Assembly (NCBI GenBank): GCA_030077755.1
Contig: JAQJZZ010000021.1
Coordinates: 620,001 to 684,000, forward strand
Length of the DNA: 64,000 nucleotides
DNA from: Filosporella fistucella
Taxonomy: Eukaryota > Ascomycota > Leotiomycetes > Helotiales
Reading direction: 5' to 3'
The first letter of the stretch is position 1, and the number at the start of each line of letters is the position of its first letter. The position numbers and the translations under genes were made by a program. The notes under the pieces were generated by a model. The model had not been told where the DNA came from. It saw only the letters and a program-made list of their open reading frames with translations, and made no database searches. Below are positions 11,220 to 21,910 of the stretch, piece by piece.

Positions 11220-14200
11220 GATTACAGATTTTTAGCTGGCTGTACCAAGCTCAAATCTAGGTTTGAGATTAAGATATGGAATGATCTATCCAGCTGTCGG
11301 ATGCACCACCTCAGTCTCCGTGGAGGATATATATACTCGAGTTTAGCAGCAGCGGTAATCGCATTTGGAGAAGCGCTTGAAGCAGCAGGTCGTACAAAGT
11401 ATCCGGGACAGTGTTTTTCTTCTGGTTTTAACTTGGGGACTGGAACCACAAAGCTGGGACAGACACAGGCAACGTAATTGGGACTCTGGGGTTCAACGGT
11501 CGGGGTTTTGTGATCTGAGATGGGGATTGGCGTTTCAATGATGGGACACCGTCTGATGATTCTGTTATGGATTGCTGGCCAACCAGGTGCTTCAATTAGC
11601 GGACGAGGGAGACTGAACACAGGGACGAGCCAACGGGATGCTGGATGAGTGTAGCGCTATAGCTAGCTAGTGAGAATAAGCTATAGGTTAGGGATATATT
11701 GTATCTTGGCCGGCAAGATGCAAGGCATGCAAGCAAGCAAGTGGCAAGCCAACACTACTCTGTACGAAAACGCAAGAAACTTGTGTAGTGTAGTGTAGTG
11801 GATATGATGCAGTGTAATGAGTAGCATCAAGCAAGAGATGCATGCGCGAAATATGCTGTTCGATATATCTGATTTATCGGGGGATAGCGGCGAGGCTGAG
11901 CCAGAGCGCTAAGGGAGAGTGGGGTGTGAGATGTGAGATGTGAGTTGAAGACGAATCGAGAATGTTCAGGGTGTGAGGGTGGTGGCCGTGGTCGTGGGAC
12001 CTGGTACTGGTGGGACTGCAACGGAGACTCTGTGCACGCGACAGCCAGTGAGTGAGGTCGAGAGGGCACGAGGTGTCTACTGTGTATGTGCAGAGCAGAC
12101 TCCCTGCTTCAGCTCCAAACAACGTCTGTGAGAGAATTATATCGCAGTCTTGGCCTCACTTTTACGAGATTAGGGAGAGGGATTGGTAGGTAGCAGCAGT
12201 CACTATTCTCTCTATATATACTCACGTGCGGCTACCGGCAATTCAGGGACGAGACGGACAAGCAAACGCCAGCACTCGGCGAAGCAGAGAGAGAAGCACG
12301 TAGGTTATCTAGTGAGTATTTCTATGCTTCATAGTGGAGTCTCTGTTTCTGTGCTAATCCATTGAGACACTGCTTACCAACTCTCAGCAAGTCTCTTTCT
12401 TGGCAGAAACTACTTCATATCTCTAGACTCCTTGGCGAATTCTTCTGTGCTTCCATATGATGTATCACAAGTGTATAAGAATAGCAACTGTTGTAAAGCA
12501 AAGAAGCATATTTGCTTGGTACGGGTACCTAACGAGGTCATACTAGTACCAAGCATGTACAAGTACTCTTGGTAACGTTAAGTGAAGACTGAACAGCCTC
12601 AGTGGAGCTGCTGAAGAGTGAGTGTGAAATGTGAGTGTCATCCGATTGCCAAGGTACGTCCTCGGCAGGCGGGGCCGGAGCGGGAGGCGGGGTCAAGGTC
12701 TTTGTGGCTTTCACCTTCGCCTTGAACCTTCAACTTTCAAGAGTCTGACCCTTATGAGTGCCGAGCTTAACCGTGAGATCTTCCGAGACTGAGATAGAGT
12801 TTCCCGGACTAATTTGTTCGAGTAATATTATATCAAAAACATTTGACCCAGCAAACTCTTCCAACTCCTCTCGTTCTCGACATAAGAATCAAGATATCCA
12901 CATATAAATTCAATGCCCCTTTCAAATCAGAATAGCTGCATGTGGCTCGGCCATACCTGTGGGACTTAAGGCGGGGAAAGAAGGGGCACTTCCTGCACAC
13001 CCCTCTTGGCCTGTCTGATCATTCGGTGTATATTTCAGCTGAGATCTACAATATGTAGCGACAGTGTGTCAGATGGTCCGACGACTCATTCCAATCGCTG
13101 CTCTATCCAAGTTTTCACGTGAAATCATCAGTCAATTCCCTCTCTTGGGATTATCGATTCATTTGCAGGGAGAGAGGGGTCAGCTGATGCATGGGCACGG
13201 AGCAGTTCATCATGCTGGAATTCTCTTGACTGTGACAGGTGTTTTCTTGGAACGAGCATCATTGGTTTGAACGAGAGATTTGGTTTTTGTTTGGAGGTCT
13301 TGGTGTTTCTAGCTGGGTTGCGAGAATAGACTAGATGCGGTTGGCTCAGGTACCAGTGTTGTACTTCGAAGTAGGTACCGGGGTGGCGGAGAGAATTAAG
13401 AGTTTGATGGCGTTCGAGTTGAAACTTTGTTTTGAAACCTGAGAATCCAGTATCTGTAGATATTTCAATAATGCTCTCATTTAATGGCATTCTGATATGG
13501 GTTTGTGATATAGCTGTTGGAAAGATAAGTTTCTCAAAGAGAGGTAGTATGTGACGCCGTGAAGTCAATAGGTAGAGGAAAAAACATCTATTAAAAGCAG
13601 GCATCTAATTTGATTTTTGGGAAATAGTAATACCATCTCACATTTCAAACATATATCCAAGTTGAAAAACGAGATATATAACACCTGAATACGTAATACA
13701 TCATAAATGTGTATTTTAAAAAGTCGAAGGCATCTCCACACAAAAGACATATCTTAAAATTTCAAAGAAATCCATCAATCCGTCGGATACCCCATACAGA
13801 TACCTCTTCCACCACCAATCCCAAAGGTATCCCCTCCACTCAAAATCAAAATAACACTTCCCTACCCAAGCAAATCACTCTCCCAAAACCAGCTGAAAAA
13901 TTATGAAAAAAATTCCCAACTCACACCCTTCTTCCTTCCTTGCACTATACTTATACAATTCACTCCCCTCTTCTAAACCTCTCAATACTCTCTCACACCT
14001 CTCTCACCCTCACTACCGAGAATCCAAATACATTACCCTTATTACCCATCGCCTCCAAGAAGCGGTACATATCCCGCCTGAATACCATACCCCGCTACCC
14101 CACCAATGAGCTTCCTAGCATATAGGGACAGGTGCATTTAATTTACGCCGAGGGAGGAAAAATTAATTTATTAGGGATTGAAGGGGAGAAAGAGATACGT

Positions 14201-14412
14201 TGCAAGAACTAGGTATATGGATAAGTGTGCGCGTGATGATGGGATGGGATGGGAGATAAGTTTTTATTCTTTGGGTGGTGGGTTTTGTGGATTTTGTTTG
14301 GTGCGTTGGAATTTATATCGCGAGGATTTATAAAGAGAGCTGTGTATTCTATCTTTTCGCTGAAATCGCATCACGTTGGAAAAACCAAGAGAAGGCAATC
14401 GGTAAAGAAATC
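11220..14412. other. Gene-poor interval with short tandem repeats
   Basis: About 3.2 kb without a recognisable gene. Visible features are a GTAGT-type tandem run at 11783-11800, a GAGATGT(GA) run near 11925-11945 and AT-rich sequence at 13600-13900. Open frames such as 11222-11620 and 13128-13604 (minus) have no domain, signal peptide or splice support. Confidence 0.5.
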
Positions 14413-14938
14413 ATGCCTTCTGTATATGTATACCGTACACGTACGTCTCTTTCTTCTCCCTCCTTCCTTCTAACGTTCATCAAAACTCGCTCTGCGACGG
14501 AATACTAACGCGAATAGATTCCCCACCTTTCTCCGAAAAGATATACCCCATCAGTTTCCTCGCCAGCGCATTGATTATCCTTGGTCTTGTGAGAGCCTGG
14601 GTGAGATGGAGAGGGGGGAGGATCATTAGTATTAAGAAGGAGAGTGGTGAGTGGTTTTATTCGAATTTATGTTGGTTTTTGGTTGGCATTGGATGGGAAG
14701 GGTAGAGTGAAGAGGTGAATAGGAGGAGATGAGGAACGAATTAAGTCAAAGAGGGGAATTGGGAGAAAATATTGAATGGGTGATGTGAAAATGGTAGAGA
14801 AGATGTTTGCATACGGCTGACAGGATTTGTGTGACAGGTGCTGGACCGGCGTTTTCTGCGGCGAGAATAGTCCATGCAAATCGACCTGGTGGGAGGATGG
14901 GATATGATTCGAGAGTGAGGTTTGATAAGAGTATGTGA
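14413..14938 (+). CDS. Small three-exon membrane protein, 85 residues, unknown function
   Basis: Exons 14413-14440, 14518-14646 and 14838-14938 sum to exactly 86 codons. Exon 1 encodes MPSVYVYRT, exon 2 HSPPFSEKIYP followed by one hydrophobic segment (ISFLASALIILGLVRAWV, ~residues 21-38) and a basic WRGGRIISIKK stretch. Exon 3 encodes GAGPAFSAARIVHANRP and a stop. Intron 1 has donor GTACGT and a perfect TACTAAC branch site eight bases before its acceptor; intron 2 is long for this window (191 nt) with donor GTGAGT. One transmembrane segment flanked by positive charge suggests a small mitochondrial or ER membrane protein. I do not recognise the family. No single open frame longer than a fraction of it exists, so ORF-based annotation would miss it. 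Confidence 0.58.
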
Positions 14939-15725
14939 TTGAAGGAATGGAATTCGGGTTCTGGCGTTGGGTTCGGAGTTGGATTGTTGATTTGATGGAA
15001 AGGGATTGGGGTGTCAGATGGGTAGATGTGCTTTAAGTTGACACGACGCAAGAGATATGTAGATATGATGAATGATCAAAAAATATATGCTTGCTTTCTT
15101 GCTTCGAGCACGTGCGATAATAATTTATATTCGAGGATCGCGAAAATCATGGCGTACTATACATGTTTCTGGTCGTACTCCCCTCTATCAGAACTCTTAA
15201 GATTAAAGAAGGTGGCAAGCATACCGATATTAATCATTTTCTGAAAAATGACCCTGACAACGATATTCTTAAGTACCTGCAAATGGCGTAGTCTTGCCAA
15301 CCTCTTGTTCACATTCCTCCAATGTCTGGGTTGATTCAAATGGCCTACAAGGCCTGAGAGTGAACTCTCTTCATCCAATAACAAAATCATTATTCCTCTC
15401 TGGGACAGTCCAGACATTCGACGGCTGGAATAACTAGTCTGTATTGGTCATTGTAATGAGGGTACATCCTGTCGTCTGGAAAGGCTTGGTAGATTGCAGG
15501 CAATCTTTCCTGGAAAAATCGTGGCAAATTCAGCTAGAGACGTCAAAAGTATAAGATTGAAAAGGGTGGAGACTGGATTCTTACAAAATCAAAGCATGGC
15601 TCGGCACAGGCTGACAACTTTCTCTGATTAATCGAGCGTCAACGTTGATTCTTTGAGCTTCCGCCTTCACATGTGTACATATGTCTTCAAAGCTTCGTCA
15701 GCCAATTATCTAAACTCGGAGCACT
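14939..15725. other. Intergenic, nothing recognised
   Basis: A 15157-15417 minus open frame (86 codons) overlaps low-complexity sequence and has no domain. No repeat or RNA gene seen. Confidence 0.4.
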
Positions 15726-16600
15726 TCACGTACTACTAGACTTTGCAGAATATGCGAAAGGATGGAGAAGACAGTCACGATAGAAGAACGTTTGATAAGG
15801 ATCCCCAACAATAGCTTCGAATTTGTCATCTGGAAATTCCATCTGATGGGCATCAACTACAGTGTGCAGCCAGTCGGGTAGATCATCCTGTGGGTCTCAG
15901 CAAACACCGAATGGAGTGGAAATGGGAGAGCCTGCTGGCGAGTGGAAGTCTTTGGATATTCATATAAGCCTCTTCAATCTTGGCCCTTTCCGCCTCGGCC
16001 ATATCCTTGAGATATGGATCGATATCCTGAAAACTTCCCCCAGAAACTTTAGCCAATCTTTTTTCTAGTTGCACTCCTTTAATGACTGAGCCTTGGTATC
16101 GTTCGTCCAAGTTATAGTCGCTGAACGCGGTATCCATGGGCTCCGAAAATTTCTCGGTATGCTCGTTCTCCTCCGGGGTCAAGTCAGGAGAAGTCCCCTG
16201 ATTTGGTTCTGCCCAGAGAGCAATGAAGCCATCATGAAAATAATCGACACGCCGTAGTGGGGTGTCATCGAAAAGAAGGTCGGAACCATCCCCAAAGAAG
16301 ACACTGTACCCTGCTATTGTTATTATAGGCCTCCTTCACCTTCCTGATAGTATGTGTCTCGACTTGAATCAATGGTAAGTAAAAAGCTTGACTTGCTCCC
16401 CGACTGACATCTCTAAAGCTGAAATGAAGGAAATCTTGGGTTCCGCAAAATCCTGGATCTTTCATCCAAGTAAAGATGGCAACCTTATACCACCCAACCC
16501 TTTGTTCATATCGAAGGTTTCGCTGAGCCAAGTGGTGAATGAGTCTGATGGAGGCAAGTTAGAGAACGTGCTGACCCCAGAGATTCGCTAACGGGGAATT
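15726..16600 (-). pseudogene. Possible decayed gene, minus strand, unknown family
   Basis: Protein-like minus-strand blocks occur in successive frames. One lies within 16307-15886, including MDTAFSDYNLDERYQG and ending SRLSHFHSIRCLLRPTG. A second, shifted by one frame, covers 15880-15726 (DDLPDWLHTVVDAHQMEF, then DPYQTFFYRDCLLHPF, stop at 15726-15728). Upstream, 16531-16265 is open in another frame. No standard-length intron joins the first two blocks in frame; only a 20-nt gap would be available. I therefore favour frameshift decay, with an unusual gene structure as the alternative. The plus strand is also open at 16388-16591, which weakens the call. No domain recognised. Confidence 0.3.
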
Positions 16601-16774
16601 CACTTCATGTTCCTATCCGTCATTATGGACTGAAATTTTCAATTTTCCCAGAACTTAATGGTGGAACCAGACAATTGAGAGTGACCGATCTGTAATAGTA
16701 ATGATAAACAGAAGACAACTGCCGATTTGCAGAAGTACAACGCGTCTGAGTTGTGCTATAATAGCTCGCGTCAT

Positions 16775-16780
16775 CACGTG
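16775..16780. promoter_or_regulatory. CACGTG E-box upstream of UTP15
   Basis: Perfect E-box 175 bases upstream of the UTP15 start. bHLH factors bind CACGTG in fungi; a role here is inferred from position only. Confidence 0.3.
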
Positions 16781-16940
16781 GTGTAGCTCTGCGGGGAAGT
16801 TTTAAGCCGACATCTAGTCCTTATTAGGTTTAAGTTCCGCGAAAAATAACCTCTGGAGTTTATCGCAGCGAACTTTTTTTTTGAGCTTGCCTTTGCGCTC
16901 CAAGTCTACAGCCCTTCAACAACAGCTTCAAATCCCGCCA

Positions 16941-16970
16941 ATGCCCAGTACAAAATGGCAGCACCCATAA
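16941..16970 (+). other. Upstream ORF overlapping the UTP15 start codon
   Basis: ATG at 16941 opens a nine-codon frame (MPSTKWQHP, stop TAA at 16968-16970) that spans the main ATG at 16955 in a different frame. Ribosomes starting here would bypass the main start, so it could dampen translation if the transcript begins upstream of it. Confidence 0.5.
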
Positions 16971-18553
16971 CAAAGCTTCAACAGGTGAGGCTCCCCAGTG
17001 GGCCTTCACCATTGACCCCAGAACAACAATACTGGAAGACCTTCAAATCCACTCAGAATGTCCCCTCACAGTCGCCTGTAACTCACATTTCATTCCCTCC
17101 ACCGCCTCTTAACGCACTTTTACCATACAACAATGACTATTTTGTCGTCACAGCTGGTACTCGACTGCAGATCTTCTCGATACGAACCCGAAAGTTGATA
17201 AAGACAATTACTCGATTTTCGGACATTGCGCATAGCGGAGAGATACGACGAGATGGCCGGGTTATGGTGGCTGGTGACGATTCGGGAAAGATTCAGGTGT
17301 TCGACGTAAACTCAAGGGCAATTCTAAAGACATGGGAAGAGCACAAACAACCAGTATGGACGACAAAATTCTCACCGACCGAGTTGACAACATTGATGAG
17401 CGCAAGTGATGATCGCACTGTTCGATTATGGGATCTGCCGAGCCAAGAGAGTACAACTACATTTGTGGGACATTCGGATTATGTTAGGACAGGAGCTTTC
17501 ATGCCAGGAACGATGTCAAATATGATTGTAACGGGAAGTTATGATGAGACTGTCAGACTTTGGGATCCAAGAATACCAAGTAAAGCTGCAATGATTTTCA
17601 AGCACGCTGCACCAGTCGAGTCGGTTTTGCCCATGCCGTCCGGCACGACTGTTCTAGCTGCGGCGGATAATCAAATTTCAGTCCTGGATCTGGTGGCAGG
17701 GAAGCCTTTACAAATTATCAAAAACCACCAAAAAACAGTTACGTCCCTGTGCTTGGCTTCGAATAGTACCCGACTTATCAGCGGAGGTTTGGATGGCCAT
17801 GTGAAAATCTTTGAAACCTCCGGATGGAATGTTGTAGCGGGATCCAAGTATCCCGCACCGGTACTTGCAGTCAATGTCATCAGCTCAGGAGCAAACCGAG
17901 AAGATAAGCACCTTGTAGTGGGTTTACAATCGGGCATACTTTCAATCAAGACTAGACTTTCCGGTCAGCAAAAGGTCAAAGAACGTGAGAGGGCAAAGGA
18001 GATGCAAGCCATGATTGATGGAACTCTAGAAGCTTATGACAAGAAGAACAAGAAACGTACTAGAGGATTGGAGAAGAAGTTGAGAGGATTGGATTTCGTG
18101 GGTGAAGGTGCAGATGTCATAATCGAGGGAAATGAAAAGAGGAAAAAGAAGCCAGAAACTGTCTGGGAGAGAGATCTTCGACAGGGCAGATATGCTCAAG
18201 CGCTTGATGCAGTCCTGGGTCAAGAGAATTCGTCAATTCCCGTTCTGACTCTTTTGACTGCTTTACGGCACCGAAGTGCTATGAGAACTGCTTTTCAAGG
18301 CCGCGACGAGAACACTGTGCAGCCAATATTCAAATGGGTCATCAAGCATATTACAGATCCTCGATATGTCAGCATTTGCGTAGACTCTGCGTTACTACTC
18401 CTCGATATTTACTCGGAACATATTACTGGATCCCGGGAGTTGGATCGAAACATCAGGACACTTCATAGAAGAGTGAGGTTGGAAGTGGAGCGGTCTCAGC
18501 AAGCATGCCAAACAAGTGGGATGCTGGAGATGTTGATGACGGGTGTGCCATGA
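16955..18553 (+). CDS. UTP15: U3 snoRNP component UTP15 (WD40)
   Basis: Intronless, 532 residues. UTP15 is part of the t-UTP/UTP-A subcomplex of the small-subunit processome, acting in the nucleolus in pre-18S processing and rDNA transcription. Seen: N-terminal SPLTPEQQYWKTFKS typical of the family, then a WD40 propeller (about residues 45-330) with repeats ending in IQVFD, VRLWDLPSQ, VRLWDPRIP and VKIFE. A basic linker of Lys/Arg-rich sequence (residues ~335-395) follows, then the UTP15 C-terminal helical domain starting ETVWERDLRQGRYAQALDAV. Length and order are normal for fungal UTP15. An overlapping uORF precedes the start. Confidence 0.95.
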   Translation: MAAPITKLQQVRLPSGPSPLTPEQQYWKTFKSTQNVPSQSPVTHISFPPPPLNALLPYNNDYFVVTAGTRLQIFSIRTRKLIKTITRFSDIAHSGEIRRDGRVMVAGDDSGKIQVFDVNSRAILKTWEEHKQPVWTTKFSPTELTTLMSASDDRTVRLWDLPSQESTTTFVGHSDYVRTGAFMPGTMSNMIVTGSYDETVRLWDPRIPSKAAMIFKHAAPVESVLPMPSGTTVLAAADNQISVLDLVAGKPLQIIKNHQKTVTSLCLASNSTRLISGGLDGHVKIFETSGWNVVAGSKYPAPVLAVNVISSGANREDKHLVVGLQSGILSIKTRLSGQQKVKERERAKEMQAMIDGTLEAYDKKNKKRTRGLEKKLRGLDFVGEGADVIIEGNEKRKKKPETVWERDLRQGRYAQALDAVLGQENSSIPVLTLLTALRHRSAMRTAFQGRDENTVQPIFKWVIKHITDPRYVSICVDSALLLLDIYSEHITGSRELDRNIRTLHRRVRLEVERSQQACQTSGMLEMLMTGVP

Positions 18554-19105
18554 ATTTATTAATTTCTTGTTTTGCATAGCGTGGGCGTTTGGTTGGAAAA
18601 GAGGCTGGATAATGGCCTGCTGTCAGCGTTGTATTGGCGAGGTTAATTATGGAGTATTTAGACCATGTCAATGAACGGAATTACTTGAGCAATGCCATAG
18701 CCCACCCAGCTGGAAGCCACATTCTTTCTTTTAGTATCTCTATCTCTGGCAACTGTGTTGTGACTATGGGGAGTACTCTTGGTTTGCTTGATGTTGCTGA
18801 GCAGGTTGGAAACTAAATACATTGACAATTGCTCCTTGACTCTCTGGAAGCCTCATACATACTTATTCAGACCTGCTAGTTGATCATTATTCAGGTCTAC
18901 ATACAAGAGCTGAAGAATTTTGAACAACATGCCCTATTTCACCTCTTTAGGTCGACTTCACTCATCGGAAGTAATACCCCGCAACCCCACACTTCCGTCA
19001 TCGGCCTCACAATGATGAGCTTCATCAACAACTATTTTCCATCCAGAGCTTCCAACGTGACACAAACCCCTATTTCCACATCCAATTCCATCGTTATACA
19101 GCATC
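18554..19105. other. Spacer between UTP15 and the SDR gene
   Basis: Presumed UTP15 terminator and SDR promoter. An upstream ATG pair at ~19012-19017 opens an out-of-frame reading frame before the SDR start. No other gene seen. Confidence 0.4.
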
Positions 19106-19951
19106 ATGGCCGACGTCGAAGCTCCCCCCATTTCCCGCAAAATGCACGATCTAACCGGCCAAGTCGTTCTCATCACGGGCACCGGCTGTGTAGGAACAGG
19201 CTGGGGAAATGGAGTCGCAATAGCTACTCTATTCGCACGTCAAGGAGCAATTATTTTCGGGTGTGATCTCTTTCTCGATGCCGCCGAGACCTCAAAATCA
19301 ATCATCTTGAAAGAGAATCCGAAGGCAGATGTTACAGTCATGAAAGCAGATGCTACATCCTCAACTTCAGTCCAAGAATTCGTCGATGCTTGTATGAAGA
19401 AACATGGACGCATTGATATCCTGGTTAACAATGTTGGGAGGAGCGAGCCAGGTGATCCGGCTAGTATTAGTGAAGAGACTTGGGATAAACAGATGGATGT
19501 CAATCTCAAATCTGTATATCTGACATCTCACCTCGTTTTGCCGATCATGGCAGCTCAAGCCGAGGGAGGAAACATCGTCAATATCTCTTCTGTTTCTGGA
19601 CTTCGGTATATTGGAAAGCCACAGGTTGCATATTCGACTACGAAAGCTGCTATTCTATCATTCACTCGTACGACAGCTGTCATATATGCGAGTAAAGGTG
19701 TGAGACTCAATACCGTGGTGCCGGGATTAATCAATACACCTTTGGTGAAAATGCTGGCAGATAAGTATGCTGGAGGTGATTATGAGGGATATCGGAAAGT
19801 GAGGGATCAGCAGGTTCCAACGGGGAAGATGGGAACTGCGTGGGATGTGGCAAATGCGGCTTTGTTTCTTGCGAGTAAGGAGGCTAGCTATATTACAGGG
19901 ACAGAAATTGTGGTTGATGGAGGATTAACTCAAAGTACGGGGAGAGCATAG
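19106..19951 (+). CDS. Short-chain dehydrogenase/reductase
   Basis: Intronless, 281 residues, classical SDR with NAD(P)(H) as cofactor. Cofactor site TGTGCVGTGWGNG (residues ~25-36) is a Gly-rich variant of TGxxxGxG. NNVG lies at 109-111, the catalytic Ser in NISSVSG, and the YxxxK pair is Tyr176/Lys180 (AYSTTK). The post-active-site VVPGLINTPLV and the C-terminal VDGG are present. The family covers steroid, sugar and secondary-alcohol oxidoreductases, so the substrate cannot be assigned. No obvious partner enzyme lies next to it: UTP15 is upstream, and the convergent neighbour is a mitochondrial ribosomal gene. Confidence 0.9.
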   Translation: MADVEAPPISRKMHDLTGQVVLITGTGCVGTGWGNGVAIATLFARQGAIIFGCDLFLDAAETSKSIILKENPKADVTVMKADATSSTSVQEFVDACMKKHGRIDILVNNVGRSEPGDPASISEETWDKQMDVNLKSVYLTSHLVLPIMAAQAEGGNIVNISSVSGLRYIGKPQVAYSTTKAAILSFTRTTAVIYASKGVRLNTVVPGLINTPLVKMLADKYAGGDYEGYRKVRDQQVPTGKMGTAWDVANAALFLASKEASYITGTEIVVDGGLTQSTGRA

Positions 19952-20512
19952 TAAGCCTGATAGTATGCATGTCGGCATTGCTCCTTTCTGGCTAGGTAGG
20001 GCGCCCTTGGAGTGAGGATCCGTAAGAGCCTGGAGTGGGAAGAAACGCTGGCAATGGCTCAGGAAAATAACGACAGCATGACTGCTATGGAAGTGAGAGA
20101 AGAATCTCAAGAACAGATGGCAGTCTAATGCCGAGAGATGAATGATAGAAGCCAAAGTTGCAGCACAGAGTAGAGCAATTAAGCTAGCAATGTTTCGAAG
20201 GTTATGCGTTTCTGAGCCGTGTAGTGAAGAGAGTGGCGTTTGTGAACAACTTCAGCTCCATCTTCAAAAGCTATTTATATGAGCACCAACAGCTCCAGCA
20301 CCTAGAAGGATAGCTAGAGACTTCTAGACCTGAAAGTTTTCATGGGTATTGCCGATCCGTTCTGCACAAATTTACCTTGACTGAAGGTGGCTGAGACAGA
20401 AAGGTAAACTTTTGCACTGACATAGAGTCATGTATTGCGCAATATATGGTATAAAACTTGAGATGTTGTCGAAATATGATACAATTGGATTCTACAGCTC
20501 ATCATACAAAAT
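19952..20512. other. Convergent spacer
   Basis: 3' flanks of the SDR and uL22m genes. No coding signal. Confidence 0.5.
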
Positions 20513-21585
20513 CTACCACGAATAGTACTGTCTTTGGGCAGTAATCGGTCTGTTTGGTAACTGCACCCAAACCTTCTTCTTTTGGTCCTTTTGAATCTTC
20601 TCATCATGCAGACGGATTCGAGTCTTTTCCTCCTTCAAAACCAATGATAAACCTGATGAATTAGCACGGATGTCAATCTCCACAGACAGAATACTTACTT
20701 GTCGAACGAAGCTTCATGATATTAATCTGACCTCTAGCCCTGTGATCTGCTTCTTTACCCCAGAGACCCTTTCCACACCATGCTTGATCAACGTAGAGTG
20801 TAGTTGGATCCGAAACCTTCACTCTCTTCTTGTCTTTTGTGATGATCTCTCTTGTTTCGAAATGTGATCCTTTCCCTATTCCAAGTCCCATACCTCTCCT
20901 CACGATAGCCTCGTTTCTCGCATGTTCTAGGTGTTCCCTGACATCCTTCGCAACCTTCTTCTTGGAGAATCTCATCTGCACAATCGCTTCCTCGACCGTC
21001 TTTCCAGCTATTTGCTTAGCCAATGGCACAAGCTTCTTGACCGAGGTTTTGAAATCGTGAGATTTGGCAAGTAGGACTCGTTCTTGTCGCTTTAATGCTT
21101 GTGTCTTTGACAATCGTCCTCGTTTCTTGATCTCCCTTATCACCATCTTCCTCTCCCATCTCTTTCTAATACCCGGTTGTGGATCCAATGCTGCTGCCAT
21201 AGCAGCTGGATTTCGAGCAGTGGCGCCGCTTGCACCAGTGGCTGTCAATTTTTCTTCAGGCTTCGGACCTGCTACGGCTTCATCTTCGAAGATAGATGAC
21301 GAGTCAAGACCACCAGGAGCAGGACGCTCTTGGGCAGCAGGTTTTCTTTTCAAATATTCTTCTGATAAGGGATTGAATTCTTTCTTCTCAGGCAGCTTCT
21401 TGCCTTGGGTTCTTTTCGGGAAGAATAAGAAGGTTCTTCGTTGAATGCTGGGGGTGAGGAAGCATAATGGCGACTGAGTGGTTGCCAGACTCGTAGCTGC
21501 ATCAATTAGCTACATCCTCATTACAATAACTATTTCAATACATACCACTCCTTAACAGGCGCTGCGATGGCAAGTGTAAACTCAT
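20513..21585 (-). CDS. MRPL22: Mitochondrial large-subunit ribosomal protein uL22m
   Basis: Exons 21585-21546, 21496-20699 and 20652-20513, 325 residues. The N-terminus (MSLHLPSQRLLRSATSLATT, then a basic FFPKRTQGKK) looks like a mitochondrial targeting sequence. The uL22 core contains AKQIAGKTVEEAIVQMRFSK, KDVREHLEHARNEAI and LYVDQAWCGKGLWGKEADHR. The C-terminal exon encodes LVLKEEKTRIRLHDEKIQKD and ends QYYSW. uL22m lines the exit tunnel of the mitoribosome. Both the targeting peptide and C-terminal tail lie in small exons outside the main open frame; each joins in phase. Divergent from PRP24 over a 325-base shared promoter. Confidence 0.93.
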
Positions 21586-21910
21586 CTCGTCGTTGTTGCA
21601 GCTCTCCTAAGCCTCAGCGAATCTTTTGAACGACAAACACGAAAAGACGGGAACTGGCATGTGCACGTGACTTGTCTCTCGGCGCCTGGAACGGACTTAA
21701 AAGTCCCCTAAATAGTAGCTTTCAAAAAAACATCAAGACAGTCGTTACCACCCCCGCGCATCTGCAAGTCATTTACGGCATTAAATTTTCGAGTTTAGGC
21801 TTTGAAATGGTAACGCAATTCCTGGACTATTTATTCGATCGGTCACCCCTCGAGACTGTACCGTGAAGAGCATCCCTCACCTTATCGAAAAGTTTCCTGG
21901 CTTCGCGAAC
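21586..21910. promoter_or_regulatory. Divergent promoter, uL22m / PRP24
   Basis: 325 bases between two divergent housekeeping starts. No single motif stands out beyond an A-rich tract near 21722. Confidence 0.45.

Noticed and set aside
11222..11620. 132-codon minus-strand open frame upstream of BTB-C
   Set aside because: Overlaps the BTB-C start region (exon 1 at 11219) and shows no recognisable protein features.
13128..13604. 158-codon minus-strand open frame
   Set aside because: No domain, signal peptide or splice context; composition like surrounding non-coding sequence.
14746..15051. 101-codon minus-strand open frame
   Set aside because: Antisense to exon 3 of the 85-residue membrane protein model, which has splice-site support.
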